From: CAZTTG01 sp964615935
GTDB taxonomy: Bacteria > Planctomycetota > UBA1135 > GCA-002686595
DNA length: 64,000 bases
Direction of reading: 5' to 3'
Assembly (NCBI GenBank): GCA_964615935.1
Contig: CAZTTG010000023.1
Location: 12,316 to 76,315, forward strand
Both the position numbers and the translations under genes were made by a program. This document shows, in pieces, positions 34,095-42,810 of the stretch. The notes beneath the pieces were generated by a model. The model had not been told where the DNA came from and searched no databases. It was given only the letters and a program-made list of their open reading frames with translations. Positions within the stretch are counted from its first letter, which is position 1. The number at the start of each line of letters is the position of its first letter.

Positions 34095-34122
34095 TTGAGG
34101 AGCCCGGATCCTGGGCTATGCT
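34095..34122 (+). promoter_or_regulatory. Sigma70-like promoter of the Cys-rich lipoprotein operon
   Basis: TTGAGG (34095-34100) and TATGCT (34117-34122) are separated by 16 bp. Transcription would begin near 34129, leaving a 40-nt leader with GGAGAG before the ATG at 34170. The hairpin upstream and the strong hairpin at 34922-34960 would delimit a two-gene transcript. Confidence 0.45.
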
Positions 34123-34169
34123 CGGGACCGACCTGCACGATCCGAATCGACGGAGAGAAAGAGATCGAC

Positions 34170-34475
34170 ATGCGAATCCACGCCATTCTTCTCGTGCTCG
34201 CGCTGGGCCTCGGGGCCCTGGCCTCCTGCGCATCCTCGGGCACCTGCGGCGGTGACTGCGACGGCCAGGCCTGCGCCTGCGACGACGCGGGAGCCTGTTC
34301 CTGCGGCGGCGAGGTCGAGGGCTGCCCCTGCCAGGACGATGACGACGCCTGCGGCTGCGGCGGCGACGACTGCGGCTGCGAAGACGACGACGAGGGCGAG
34401 TGCTGCGGCACGTGCGGCGGCGACGACGAGGACGACGACGACCACGACCACGACCACGACGGGGAGACAGCCTGA
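34170..34475 (+). CDS. Small Cys/Asp/His-rich lipoprotein, CxC type
   Basis: This 101-residue protein has a lipoprotein signal MRIHAILLVLALGLGALASC that is almost identical to that of the next gene. The mature chain has 16 cysteines, mostly in CxC pairs (CACDD, CSCGG, CPCQD, CGCGG, CGCED), one CCGTC, and an Asp/His tail (DDEDDDDHDHDHDG). Such spacing and acidic His-rich tails are typical of metal-binding, metallothionein-like proteins; no known family was recognised. It would sit on a membrane, lipid-anchored. The start at 34170 follows GGAGAG. The stop overlaps the next start by one base (TGATG), so the two products are translationally coupled. Confidence 0.8.
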   Translation: MRIHAILLVLALGLGALASCASSGTCGGDCDGQACACDDAGACSCGGEVEGCPCQDDDDACGCGGDDCGCEDDDEGECCGTCGGDDEDDDDHDHDHDGETA

Positions 34476-34912
34476 TGCGATTCCACGCCATCCTCCTCGC
34501 GCTCGCCCTGGGCCTCGGGGCCCTGGCTTCCTGTGCGACCCAGTCCACCTGCTGCGGCGACTGCGGCGGCCAGGCCTGCGCCGATTGCCCCGAAGGGGGA
34601 GCCTGCTGCGGCGAGTGCGAGGGTGGGGAAGCCTGCTGCGGTGAGTGCGGCGACGAGGACGCCTGCTGTGGCACGTGCTCCGAGGGCGAGGCCGCGTGCG
34701 GGGGCTGCGCCGAAGGCGAGGGCAGCTGCGAGGGCTGCGCCGAGGGCGGCTCCGCTCCCAGCGCCTGCTCCGGATGCGAGGCCCTCTCGAACGGCGGAAC
34801 CGGATGGTGCGCCGACTGCGGAGCGGGCTTCCGCGGCGGCAAGGAGGTCCACTGCACGGGCTCCTGCCCCGCCAGCCCCGGCGGGCCTCCCTGCGCGGAC
34901 TGCGTGAAGTGA
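34475..34912 (+). CDS. Small Cys-rich lipoprotein, CxxC type
   Basis: This 145-residue paralogue of the preceding protein has the signal MRFHAILLALALGLGALASC. The mature chain has 27 cysteines arranged mainly as repeated CCGEC, CGGC, CEGC and CADC units (CxxC spacing). The C-terminal 50 residues (CSGC...WCADCGAGFRGGKEVHC...CADC) resemble a zinc ribbon with two CxxC knuckles. The repeat units alternate with Glu/Gly spacers, which suggests growth by slippage of a short unit. Binding of zinc, copper or Fe-S, or a redox function, is plausible; none is shown. It ends 9 bp before a perfect terminator-like hairpin. Confidence 0.8.
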   Translation: MRFHAILLALALGLGALASCATQSTCCGDCGGQACADCPEGGACCGECEGGEACCGECGDEDACCGTCSEGEAACGGCAEGEGSCEGCAEGGSAPSACSGCEALSNGGTGWCADCGAGFRGGKEVHCTGSCPASPGGPPCADCVK

Positions 34913-34921
34913 CCGCGGCCC

Positions 34922-34960
34922 GGGCCGGGTGGAGGGCGCGCGGCGCCCTCCACCCGGCCT
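34922..34960 (+). terminator. Strong 16-bp terminator-like hairpin
   Basis: A perfect stem of 15-16 bp (arms GGCCGGGTGGAGGGC and GCCCTCCACCCGGCC) closes a short loop, 9 bp after the stop of the second Cys-rich lipoprotein gene. No T-tract follows, as expected for this GC-rich genome. It is the most stable single hairpin noticed outside the repeat region at the right end. Confidence 0.6.
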
Positions 34961-35148
34961 CGAGCCCAGCCCGAAGCGAACCGGCCGCGGCGCTCGCGGA
35001 TGGCTCGCGGAATGGGACCGGAATCGGCTGGAGGGGCGCGATCCGGGGCCTCGCATCCCACGGGCCCTCCTCCACCCCAGGGGACGCGCGGGATCCCCCG
35101 GGGTTGCGGGAAACACCGAGCGGAATCCCGCTGCGCGCCGGAGATGCC

Positions 35149-37071
35149 ATGAGCCCGAGCGAAGCCCGACGCCGCCGAGCGCCCCTGCTGGCCGCGCCCC
35201 TCCTCGCCCTCCTCGCCCTCCTCACCCCGGCGGCCCCGGCCCAGCTGGATCCAGCCCGGATCGCCGAGCTGGCCGCCCTCCTCCCGGCCGAGCCGCGCGG
35301 GCTGGGCCCGCCGATCGACGACCGCGAGGCGTGGGGGAGGGTCGCCGCCCATGCGGGCTTCGCCGACGCGATTCCGGCGGCCGAGAGCCTGCTGGATCGG
35401 GCGGTCCCCGAGCTCACCGACGAGCTCTACCTCGACTTCTCCCGCACCGGGAACCGGACCCGCTGGCAGAGCGTCGCGCGCGAGCGGCACGCCCGCGTGC
35501 CGGTCCTCGCCCTGGCCGAGTGCCTCGAAGACCGCGGCCGCTTCCTCGCTCCCATCGAGCAGGCCATCCGCGACCTCGGCTCGGAGAAGACCTGGGTCAT
35601 GCCGGCCCACGACCGCTCCCTCGCGAACTTCGAGGGCCGCGTCCGCGAGATCGACCTCATGGTGGCCGGCGAGTCGTGGAACCTGGCCACCGCCGCCTGG
35701 TGGCTGGGGGATCGACTGGACCCCGGGATCCGCGAGCTCCTCCGCCAGGAGCTCGAGCGGCGGACCTTCGAGCCCTTCGAGGGCATGGTGACCGTGGGCA
35801 AGCCGCGCATGTGGTGGCTGGTGGGGACCAACAACTGGAACGCGGTCTGCCTGGCCGGGGTGACGGGCGCGGCCCTGGCCTCGATCGAGCCGGCCTCCCG
35901 GCGAGCCCTCTTCGTCGCCGCCGCCGAGGAGCACGTGCAGAGCTTCCTGCGCGGCTTCACCTCGGACGGGTACTGCTCGGAGGGCCTGGGCTACTGGAAC
36001 TACGGCTTCGGCCACTACGCCCTCCTGGCGGAGACCCTGTCCCAGGCCACCGGGGGCGAGCTAGACCTCATGGCCTCCGAGGGGGTCGGGCGCATCGCGC
36101 GCTTCGGCCGCCGAATGGAGATCCAGCCCGGCGTCTACCCCGCCTTCGCCGACTGCCGGCCGGGCACCCGACCCGACCCGCAGCTCTCGGCCTGGCTCAG
36201 CCGACGCCTCGGATTCGGGTGGAGAGCGGTCGAGGAGGAGGGGCTCCTGCTGGCCGTGGGGCCCACGACCCAGCTCTTCCGGCTCGGGGCCCTCGGCTTC
36301 CCCAACTCGGCCAGCGCCCGCCCGCCCGCCGGCGAGACCGATCCCGCCCCGGCCCTGCGCGAGTGGTTCCCCGACGCCGGGATCCTGCTCAGCCGCTCGG
36401 CCCCCGGTCGCTCGTCCGCCCTGGCCGTGGCCCTCAAGGGGGGCCACAACGCCGAGCACCACAACCACAACGACGTGGGCTCCTTCGTCGTGGCCGTGGG
36501 GGGCGGGACCCCGCTGGTCGATCCCGGGGGCGAGGTCTACACCCGACGCACCTTCGGCTCGGGTCGCTACGAGAGCGGCGTCCTCAACTCCCTGGGCCAC
36601 CCGGTGCCCCGCGTCGCCGGAGAGCTCCAGCGCACCGGACGGCGGGCCGCGGCCCGGATCCTCGAGAAGGAGCTCGGCCCGGAGACCGACCGCCTGATGC
36701 TCGACCTCGCCCCGGCCTACGACGTCGATTCGCTGAAGCGGCTCGTGAGGACCTTCGAGCTCTCGCGCGAGGGAGCCGGCTCGCTGCGGGTGATCGACGA
36801 GGTCGAGCTCGAGGCGCCCGAGCGCTTCGAGACCGCGCTGATCACCTTCTCCCCCTGGCGCCGGCTCGCGCCCGACCGGCTGCAGGTGGGGGAGGGGCCC
36901 GAGGCGGTCCGGATCGAGCTCCTCGCGACGGGAGGCGCGGTCGAGATCCGGCCCGAGGAGATCCGCGAGGACCTGCCCGGCGGACGCGCGCCCCTGCGCC
37001 TGGCGATCGCCTTCGAGGAGCCCGTGCGCTCGGCGACCCTCGAGCTGCGGATCGCGCCGGCGAACGAGTAG
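35149..37071 (+). CDS. Heparinase II/III-like polysaccharide lyase, secreted
   Basis: This 640-residue protein begins with a signal peptide (residues 1-31). An (alpha/alpha) toroid domain follows (about 80-380) with TNNWNAVCLAGVTGAAL (about 227-244) and SEGLGYWNYGFGHYALLAE. A C-terminal beta-sandwich carries the heparinase II/III signature HNAEHHNHNDVGSFVVAVGG (about 433-452) and TPLVDPGGEVYTRR. Family members cleave uronic-acid-containing polysaccharides (heparin, alginate, chondroitin) by beta-elimination; which one is used here cannot be read. The start at 35149 was chosen for the signal peptide. The gene is flanked by a terminator hairpin upstream and a convergent kinase gene 12 bp downstream. 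Confidence 0.85.
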   Translation: MSPSEARRRRAPLLAAPLLALLALLTPAAPAQLDPARIAELAALLPAEPRGLGPPIDDREAWGRVAAHAGFADAIPAAESLLDRAVPELTDELYLDFSRTGNRTRWQSVARERHARVPVLALAECLEDRGRFLAPIEQAIRDLGSEKTWVMPAHDRSLANFEGRVREIDLMVAGESWNLATAAWWLGDRLDPGIRELLRQELERRTFEPFEGMVTVGKPRMWWLVGTNNWNAVCLAGVTGAALASIEPASRRALFVAAAEEHVQSFLRGFTSDGYCSEGLGYWNYGFGHYALLAETLSQATGGELDLMASEGVGRIARFGRRMEIQPGVYPAFADCRPGTRPDPQLSAWLSRRLGFGWRAVEEEGLLLAVGPTTQLFRLGALGFPNSASARPPAGETDPAPALREWFPDAGILLSRSAPGRSSALAVALKGGHNAEHHNHNDVGSFVVAVGGGTPLVDPGGEVYTRRTFGSGRYESGVLNSLGHPVPRVAGELQRTGRRAAARILEKELGPETDRLMLDLAPAYDVDSLKRLVRTFELSREGAGSLRVIDEVELEAPERFETALITFSPWRRLAPDRLQVGEGPEAVRIELLATGGAVEIRPEEIREDLPGGRAPLRLAIAFEEPVRSATLELRIAPANE

Positions 37072-37083
37072 GGCCGGGCCGGC

Positions 37084-39951
37084 CTATCTCAGGCGCAGGA
37101 GCCGCGCGGCCTCGTCGCGCAGGAGCAGGAGCTCCTGGCCGGGCGAGGGCAGGGCCTCGAGGCGGTCCGTGGCCCGGGCGAACCACGAGCGCGCCTGCTC
37201 GCTCCAGCCCTCGTGCTCGCAGATCATGGCCAGGTGGAAGCGATCCCCGGCCGTGCCACCCGCGTCCAGGACCATGGCCCTCTCCAGGGCGGCGCGCGAG
37301 TCCTCCCACTGCCCGGCGCGGAAGCGCAGCCCGCCCAGGAAGCGAAGCGCGGTCGCGTCCCCGGGCGCGCCCGCCGCGGCCTCGGCGGCCATGGAGAGGG
37401 CGCCCTCGTCGTCGCCCAGGCTCTCCCGCGCGCGGGCCAGCTCCACCTGGGCGGCGGTCAGGCCGGGATGCAGCTCCAGCGCCCTCTCGAAGGAGATCCG
37501 GGCGCTGGCCGCGTCCCCGCCGAGGAGCTGGGCCCGACCGAGCTGGAGCTGGGCCCGGGGCGAGCGCTCCTCGAGCAGCACGGCGCAGAGCGCCTCGTCC
37601 AGAGCGGCGGGCCGGTTGCCCATCCCCATCAGCGCGGCCGCGAGCTCGCCGTGGAAGTGGGGGCGCATGTCGTCCAGGCGGATGGCCTCGCGCAGCTCGA
37701 CCTCGGCCGCCTCGAAGTCCCCGGCCCGCAGGAGGGCGTACCCCAGGTTGAAGCGGTTCACCGCCAGCTCGGGGCGCAGGGCCACGACGGCCTCGAAGCA
37801 GCGCGCGCTCTCCGCGTGCTCGGGAGGGCTCGACAGGAGGAGCGCGGCCCCCAGGTGGTGGTTCACCCAGCGGTCCCGCGGGAAGCGCAGGCGCGCGTCG
37901 CGCAGGACCGCGATGGCCGCGTCGATCTCGCCCAGATCGACCAGCACAGCTCCCAGGAAGACCGCGGTCGCGCTGGGCCAGTCCCGTTCGGGCGCCTCGC
38001 GGGCCAGCTCGGCGAGCGTCGCCGCGTCCTCCCGCTCGAAGGCCGAGCGCACGCGGTCGCGCACCGGATCGGGATCGGACATCTGCGCCGCCAGCAGCAG
38101 CTTGCGCCAGCCCCGGGCGCCCTCGCCTCCGCCGCGTCGCCGGACGCGGGCCCAGGCGTCCAGCATGACCGCGAAGTCCCAGGGACGGCTGCGCTCGCGG
38201 ACCCAGCGCGCGGTGTCCGCGGCGGAGCCGTCGTCGACCTTCACCCGGAACTCGCGGAAGGCCTGGGCGAAGTCGCCGTCCAGGCGGCGCTGCACGGCCC
38301 GGTCATCCGAGACGGTGAGGATCGACTCCAGGCGCGCGATCAGGATCTCGTCCTGCTCCTCGAGTTCCATGCGGCGGCGGGCCTCGAGGGCCTCGCTCTC
38401 GATGCTCCCGATCAGCTCCCGCGCGCGCTGCTGGAAGGCCTCGCCCACCCGGGCCGTGGCGAGCTGCGCGCGGATCCTGCCGGCCGAGGCCAGGGCCTCC
38501 TCCCAGCTCCCGCGGCCGCGCTCCAGGCTGGCCTGCTCCAGGGTCTCGGCCACCTGGCCCTCGACCTCGGCCCGCCGCTGACGGCCGCGCCACTGGTAGG
38601 CGAGCCAGGTCGCGCTGGCGATGAAGAGCGCCAGGATCACCATGGCCGCGACCGTGGTGGTGTGGCGCCGGGCGGTGCGCTCGCGCTCCGCCCGGGTGGA
38701 GGCGATGCGCGCCTTGCGCGCGTGCTCCTCGACCGAGTCGAAGTACGCGGCCACGGCGCGCGCCACCTCGCGCGCGTCGCGTGGCCGCGACTCGGGATCG
38801 GGCGCCAGGCAGCTCCTGGCGATCCGGACCAGGCTGGGGCTGGCGCTGCAGGCTTCCAGCCGCTCGTGGCAGGCCTCCAGGTCCCCCCGAACGGCGGCCA
38901 GCAGGCGCTCTTCGCGCGTCCCCAGGTAGGGCGGCTCGCCGGTGAGGATCTCGCCCAGGATGGCCCCCAGGGTGAAGACGTCGGAGCGCTCGTCCACGCG
39001 GTCGATCTCGCCGCGCGCCTGCTCGGGGGGCATGTACGCGGGCGTGCCCAGCGCGCGCCCGGCGATGGAGGAGTCGCGGTTGCCCTCGGCCCGGACCGGC
39101 CGCGCGTCGGAGTCCTCCTCCCGTCCCCGCCCCTCGCTCCGCCGGCTCGAGTGCAGGACCTTGGCCAGGCCCCAGTCGATGACCTGCACCTCGCCGAAGG
39201 GGCCCACCATGACGTTGGTGGCCTTGAGGTCGCGGTGGATGACCCCGCGGGAGTGGGCGTAGGCCACCGTTTGGCAGATCTGCTCGAAGATCGAGAGGAA
39301 GCGGCTGCGGTCCTCCATGGGCGAGCCGCGCTTGCGCAGGAGGGCGGCCAGGGTACGGCCCACGATGAGCCTCATGGTGAAGAAGGGCCGGCCGTCCGCG
39401 AACCGGCCCAGCTCGTAGACCGGCACGATCCCGGGGTGCTGGAGCTGGCCGCCGATCTGGCACTCCTCGAGGAAGCGCTGGAGCTTGCCGGTGTCGTCCG
39501 CGTGGTCGGGGCGCAGGACCTTCAGCGCCACGGTGCGGCCGATGTCCGCGTCCCGGCTCTTGAGGACGATCCCCATCCCGCCGCGCGCGATCTCGCCCAG
39601 GAGCCGGTAGCGCCGCTCGGCGCCCCCGGCCGGCGCGGGGGCGGCGTCCGCCGGGAGCGCGTCGGCCTCCGGCTCCTCGCGCAGGGCGACGCCGGGGTCC
39701 ACCGCCTCGCCGTGGCGACTCCGCAGCCCCCCGAGCACGGACTCGGAGACGCTGGAGGCCGGCTCGGCGGACGGGCCCGCGGCGAGCTCCCTCCGCAGCC
39801 GGCGCAGGGCCTCGAGGATCTCCTGGCGCTCGACGCGCGCGGTCTCCTCCTCGTCGGGGGGCTCGACGGAGAGCCGGAAGAGGACCTCCGCGAGCAGCTC
39901 GTCGCTCGATCCGGCGGGCCAGTGGGACTGGCGGGCGTCGTTCTCCTCCAT
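37084..39951 (-). CDS. Membrane Ser/Thr protein kinase with C-terminal TPR domain
   Basis: This 955-residue protein has a Hanks-type kinase (about 113-400) with ARGGMGIV, VALKVL (Lys144), HRDLKATN, a DWG in place of DFG, and GTPAYMPPEQARG. A transmembrane segment (TTVAAMVILALFIASATWLAYQW) lies near 450, then a coiled-coil/helical region, then TPR repeats (about 640-950) such as NRFNLGYALLRAGDFEAAEVELREAIRLD. It resembles PknB-type planctomycete kinases; the repeats probably bind a partner on the far side of the membrane. Its N-terminus has an EAVDPGVALREE segment like FGSDVDPGISLEDE of the other kinase. GGGAGGAGG precedes the ATG at 39951, which is why a GTG three codons upstream was rejected. 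Confidence 0.9.
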   Translation of the reverse strand: MEENDARQSHWPAGSSDELLAEVLFRLSVEPPDEEETARVERQEILEALRRLRRELAAGPSAEPASSVSESVLGGLRSRHGEAVDPGVALREEPEADALPADAAPAPAGGAERRYRLLGEIARGGMGIVLKSRDADIGRTVALKVLRPDHADDTGKLQRFLEECQIGGQLQHPGIVPVYELGRFADGRPFFTMRLIVGRTLAALLRKRGSPMEDRSRFLSIFEQICQTVAYAHSRGVIHRDLKATNVMVGPFGEVQVIDWGLAKVLHSSRRSEGRGREEDSDARPVRAEGNRDSSIAGRALGTPAYMPPEQARGEIDRVDERSDVFTLGAILGEILTGEPPYLGTREERLLAAVRGDLEACHERLEACSASPSLVRIARSCLAPDPESRPRDAREVARAVAAYFDSVEEHARKARIASTRAERERTARRHTTTVAAMVILALFIASATWLAYQWRGRQRRAEVEGQVAETLEQASLERGRGSWEEALASAGRIRAQLATARVGEAFQQRARELIGSIESEALEARRRMELEEQDEILIARLESILTVSDDRAVQRRLDGDFAQAFREFRVKVDDGSAADTARWVRERSRPWDFAVMLDAWARVRRRGGGEGARGWRKLLLAAQMSDPDPVRDRVRSAFEREDAATLAELAREAPERDWPSATAVFLGAVLVDLGEIDAAIAVLRDARLRFPRDRWVNHHLGAALLLSSPPEHAESARCFEAVVALRPELAVNRFNLGYALLRAGDFEAAEVELREAIRLDDMRPHFHGELAAALMGMGNRPAALDEALCAVLLEERSPRAQLQLGRAQLLGGDAASARISFERALELHPGLTAAQVELARARESLGDDEGALSMAAEAAAGAPGDATALRFLGGLRFRAGQWEDSRAALERAMVLDAGGTAGDRFHLAMICEHEGWSEQARSWFARATDRLEALPSPGQELLLLRDEAARLLRLR

Positions 39952-40009
39952 CGCGCGCACCTCCTCCCCCGCGCGGGATCCCGGGGCTTCTCGCGGCGGG
40001 CCCCTCGCG

Positions 40010-41239
40010 TCACTTCAGCGGGCCGGCCCTCAGGGCGGCCAGCAGCTTCTCGGCGTACTTCCGGTTGGCCACCGCGCTGGGGTGGTGGTCGTGGGGCTTG
40101 TTGTTGTTCTCCTTGACGGTGAGATCCACCGAGATGTCCACGGTCGGGATCCCCTCCCGCCCCATGTCGGCCAGCATCCGCGCCGTCCAGGGATCCTGGT
40201 TGATCCCGGCCAGCAGGAGGTCGATGCCCTTCTCGGCGCAGAGCTCGGAGAAAGTCCGGATGATCTCCCGGGACACCTCGCGGCTGCGGTGGATGCGCTC
40301 CTCGCCGCGGTTGAACATCTGCTCGAGCATGTGGACCAGCGCCGAGGAGCGCTGCAGCGGGAACTCGCGGTAGGCGACCTCGGCCATGTCCCGCACCAGC
40401 TCGTTCTCCGGGCCCAGGCGGGCCCGGGGCTGGCTGAGCGGTCCCAGGGAGTTCCAGGTGGCGACCAGCTTGCGCCGCCGCCGGACGAAGGTGTTGCGCC
40501 GGTCGTGGAAGCCGGCGTAGGCCACCACCGCGGCCCGCGGCGTCCCGCGCGTCTCGAGGGCCTCGCGGAACTGGATCAGGTTGTGAAGGGTCCCGTATCC
40601 CACGACGCCGAAGTTGACGACCTCGAAATCGGGGAGCATCTCCTGCAGCATCCAGGCGTAGGTGTCCTGATCGTCGAGGGTCCACCCGTGGGTGTAGGAG
40701 CAGCCGAAGAGCCAGATCTGCTCCTTCCCCTCGGCCGAGGCGCCGTCCTCCGCCGGACGCGTCAGCCGCAGGCTGTCCTCTCCGTGCGTCATCCGGAAGG
40801 TGTAGCCGGTGTGGAGGATGGTGACCTCGTAGCTGCCCGGAAGGTGGCGGTATCCCAGCGTGGGGTCCTTCTCGAACATCCGACCGCCGGGCTCGACGGC
40901 GACGCCCGGTCCCATGACGACGAAGGGCTTGAAGCCGAGCTGGCGCAGGGCCAGCTCGGCGGCCGCCACGGTCGCCGCGGTCGATACGAGGAGGACGACC
41001 AGGATCCGCTTCAGGTTCAGGGCACCGCCGATCCGGTGGCGCGACCGGATGACCCCGATTCCGGCCAGGATCAGCAGCAGCTCGACGATCCCGATCCCGA
41101 TCCGGATGGGCATCGAGTCCAGGGGTCTGCCGGGGGTGAGCAGGGCCGCGATCACCCACTCGTTGAGCGCGAGGCCCAGGAGGATCAGGAGCCAGCCGAA
41201 CGCCTTCAGCAGTCCGTGCCTCGATTCTTGGCCATTCAT
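40010..41239 (-). CDS. Membrane-anchored SGNH-hydrolase-like protein (three TM segments)
   Basis: This 409-residue protein has three N-terminal hydrophobic segments (about 11-33, 45-65 and 78-97) and then an exported SGNH-type domain. The nucleophile motif is FGCSYTHG (Ser181) and the C-terminal Asp-His block is HDHHPSAVANRKYAE (D384, H386). SGNH proteins act as esterases, lipases or acetyl transferases on glycans; this topology with an extracytoplasmic domain fits removal or addition of acyl groups on surface polysaccharides. A second SGNH gene lies 233 bp upstream in the same orientation. The stop lies 58 bp from the start of the kinase-TPR gene, which could share the transcript. Confidence 0.82.
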   Translation of the reverse strand: MNGQESRHGLLKAFGWLLILLGLALNEWVIAALLTPGRPLDSMPIRIGIGIVELLLILAGIGVIRSRHRIGGALNLKRILVVLLVSTAATVAAAELALRQLGFKPFVVMGPGVAVEPGGRMFEKDPTLGYRHLPGSYEVTILHTGYTFRMTHGEDSLRLTRPAEDGASAEGKEQIWLFGCSYTHGWTLDDQDTYAWMLQEMLPDFEVVNFGVVGYGTLHNLIQFREALETRGTPRAAVVAYAGFHDRRNTFVRRRRKLVATWNSLGPLSQPRARLGPENELVRDMAEVAYREFPLQRSSALVHMLEQMFNRGEERIHRSREVSREIIRTFSELCAEKGIDLLLAGINQDPWTARMLADMGREGIPTVDISVDLTVKENNNKPHDHHPSAVANRKYAEKLLAALRAGPLK

Positions 41240-41472
41240 GGTCGGTGGTTCGGGCCCTTCTCGGACGCGGTTCGGGGGGGGGCGGATCGATCGAGCGGCG
41301 CGCCGCACGCCGGTCGGCAGTTGTAACCGAAGGCGCGGCCGCCCGCGGCGGGAATCCGGGATCCGGTGCGCAACCGCGCGGGGTGGCGCGCGTCCCCGAG
41401 GGCGGTGGGGGGCTCGTGGGATGCCCGGCGGCCAGAGCGCCCCCGCGCGCGCGCTCCCGCGCTTCCTCGCCG

Positions 41473-42657
41473 CTACCGCACCCGGCTCAGGATCTCCCCG
41501 GCCAGGGCCTCGGCCACCATCCGGTTGCCCTCCGGCGAGAGGTGCACCCAGCTCACCAGGCAGTCCCGCCGCTCGTCCAGCGCCTCGATGACGTCCGCGT
41601 AGGGACCCCCCTCGTCCAGGGCCCAGCTCTCGAGGTCCCGCATCATCCGGTGGTGCGCGACGAAGTGCGCCTCCCGCATGGTCAGGCTCCCCTCCTCGGA
41701 GAGCTTCCGGCGCACCATCTCGAGCTCCTCGTCGAAGCTGATGCCGCGCAGGTCCCGGTGGTCCGGGACGATGAGGGACTGCGACTGCTGGCTGGTCGCG
41801 ATGAAGAGGACGCCCCGCTCGCGGCAGGCGTCGCGCATGCGGGTCAGGTTGGCGAGCAGGCGCCCGGAGCGGCCCTCCATGTGGGCGGCCAGCCGCTCCT
41901 CGGTGAAGTCCACCCGGCCCTTGGGGAGGACCAGGCCGTCCACGTAGGCGACGAACAGCAGACGCGCCCGGAGCTGGCGGTAGAGCTGGACCAGGATCCC
42001 CTTGGGGCGGAGGCTCTGGCGGAGCTTCCCGGGGTCCTCCCCCCCGGCCTCCTCCGGCGGGGACAGGTTGTCGTTGTAGCCCTCGTAGAAGGTGACCACG
42101 TCGGGATCGAGGGGCAGCCCCTCGGCCAGGAAGAGCGCCAGGATCTCGGCCGATTGCAGGTGGGGGATGCCCAGGTTGATCACCTCGAAGCGGCCGGGGC
42201 CCCCGCCCGAGCCGTCGAGGATCTCCTCCAGGAGGTGGGGGTAGGTCTCCGTGTCCCGCGAGTGGTAGCCGAAGGTCGAGGAGGCCCCCAGGTTCAGCAC
42301 CCGGATCGAGCCGGGCTCCTTCTCGCTCGGGAAGTCGGGGCCCCGGAAGCCGCGGCCGTTGATGGTGACGTCGAAGCGCTCGCCGGTCAGCCGGTCGAGG
42401 TCCACCCGCTTCTGGTTGGGCCGGTACTTGGTGTAGCCGACGCCGGCCTCGTCGGGATTCCCGACCGCGGTCGGATCCATGTAGAGCCGCGTGCTTCCGG
42501 TGCCGTAGACCAGCACGCTGGGCCCCACCCGGATGGCGAAGACCACCCGGCAGCCGAGCTCGAGGAGGGCCAGACCGATGAGGAGCCCCAGGCAGGCCCT
42601 CAGCATCTTCGCGGCCGGACCCCTCCGGCGGGGCTTCGGATGGCTCTCGTCGGTCAC
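41473..42657 (-). CDS. Membrane-anchored SGNH-hydrolase-like protein (one TM segment)
   Basis: This 394-residue protein has one N-terminal membrane anchor (about 19-42) and an SGNH domain with LGASSTFGY (nucleophile near S126), GYNDN (the Asn of block III) and HLSPEGN near the C-terminus (His372). The Asp that normally sits three residues before this His is a Ser (SWVH), so the catalytic triad may be incomplete or supplied otherwise. The start is a GTG at 42657 supported by GAGGA 9 nt upstream; an ATG at 42606 would remove the basic N-terminus. It shares overall type but little sequence with the neighbouring SGNH gene. Polysaccharide deacylation is a guess. Confidence 0.8.
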   Translation of the reverse strand: MTDESHPKPRRRGPAAKMLRACLGLLIGLALLELGCRVVFAIRVGPSVLVYGTGSTRLYMDPTAVGNPDEAGVGYTKYRPNQKRVDLDRLTGERFDVTINGRGFRGPDFPSEKEPGSIRVLNLGASSTFGYHSRDTETYPHLLEEILDGSGGGPGRFEVINLGIPHLQSAEILALFLAEGLPLDPDVVTFYEGYNDNLSPPEEAGGEDPGKLRQSLRPKGILVQLYRQLRARLLFVAYVDGLVLPKGRVDFTEERLAAHMEGRSGRLLANLTRMRDACRERGVLFIATSQQSQSLIVPDHRDLRGISFDEELEMVRRKLSEEGSLTMREAHFVAHHRMMRDLESWALDEGGPYADVIEALDERRDCLVSWVHLSPEGNRMVAEALAGEILSRVR

Positions 42658-42810
42658 TTCGATGTCCTCGGGGGTGGGGTGCGGGACGCGGCTCGGGACG
42701 CTCGCCGGGCGGGCGAATCTACGCCGCCGGGCGGCGACCGCAAGGCGGCCAGGGCCTTTTCGGTGGCCGCGAAGGACCGGCTTGAGCGGCTGCGGCCTAC
42801 ACCGCGCCGC

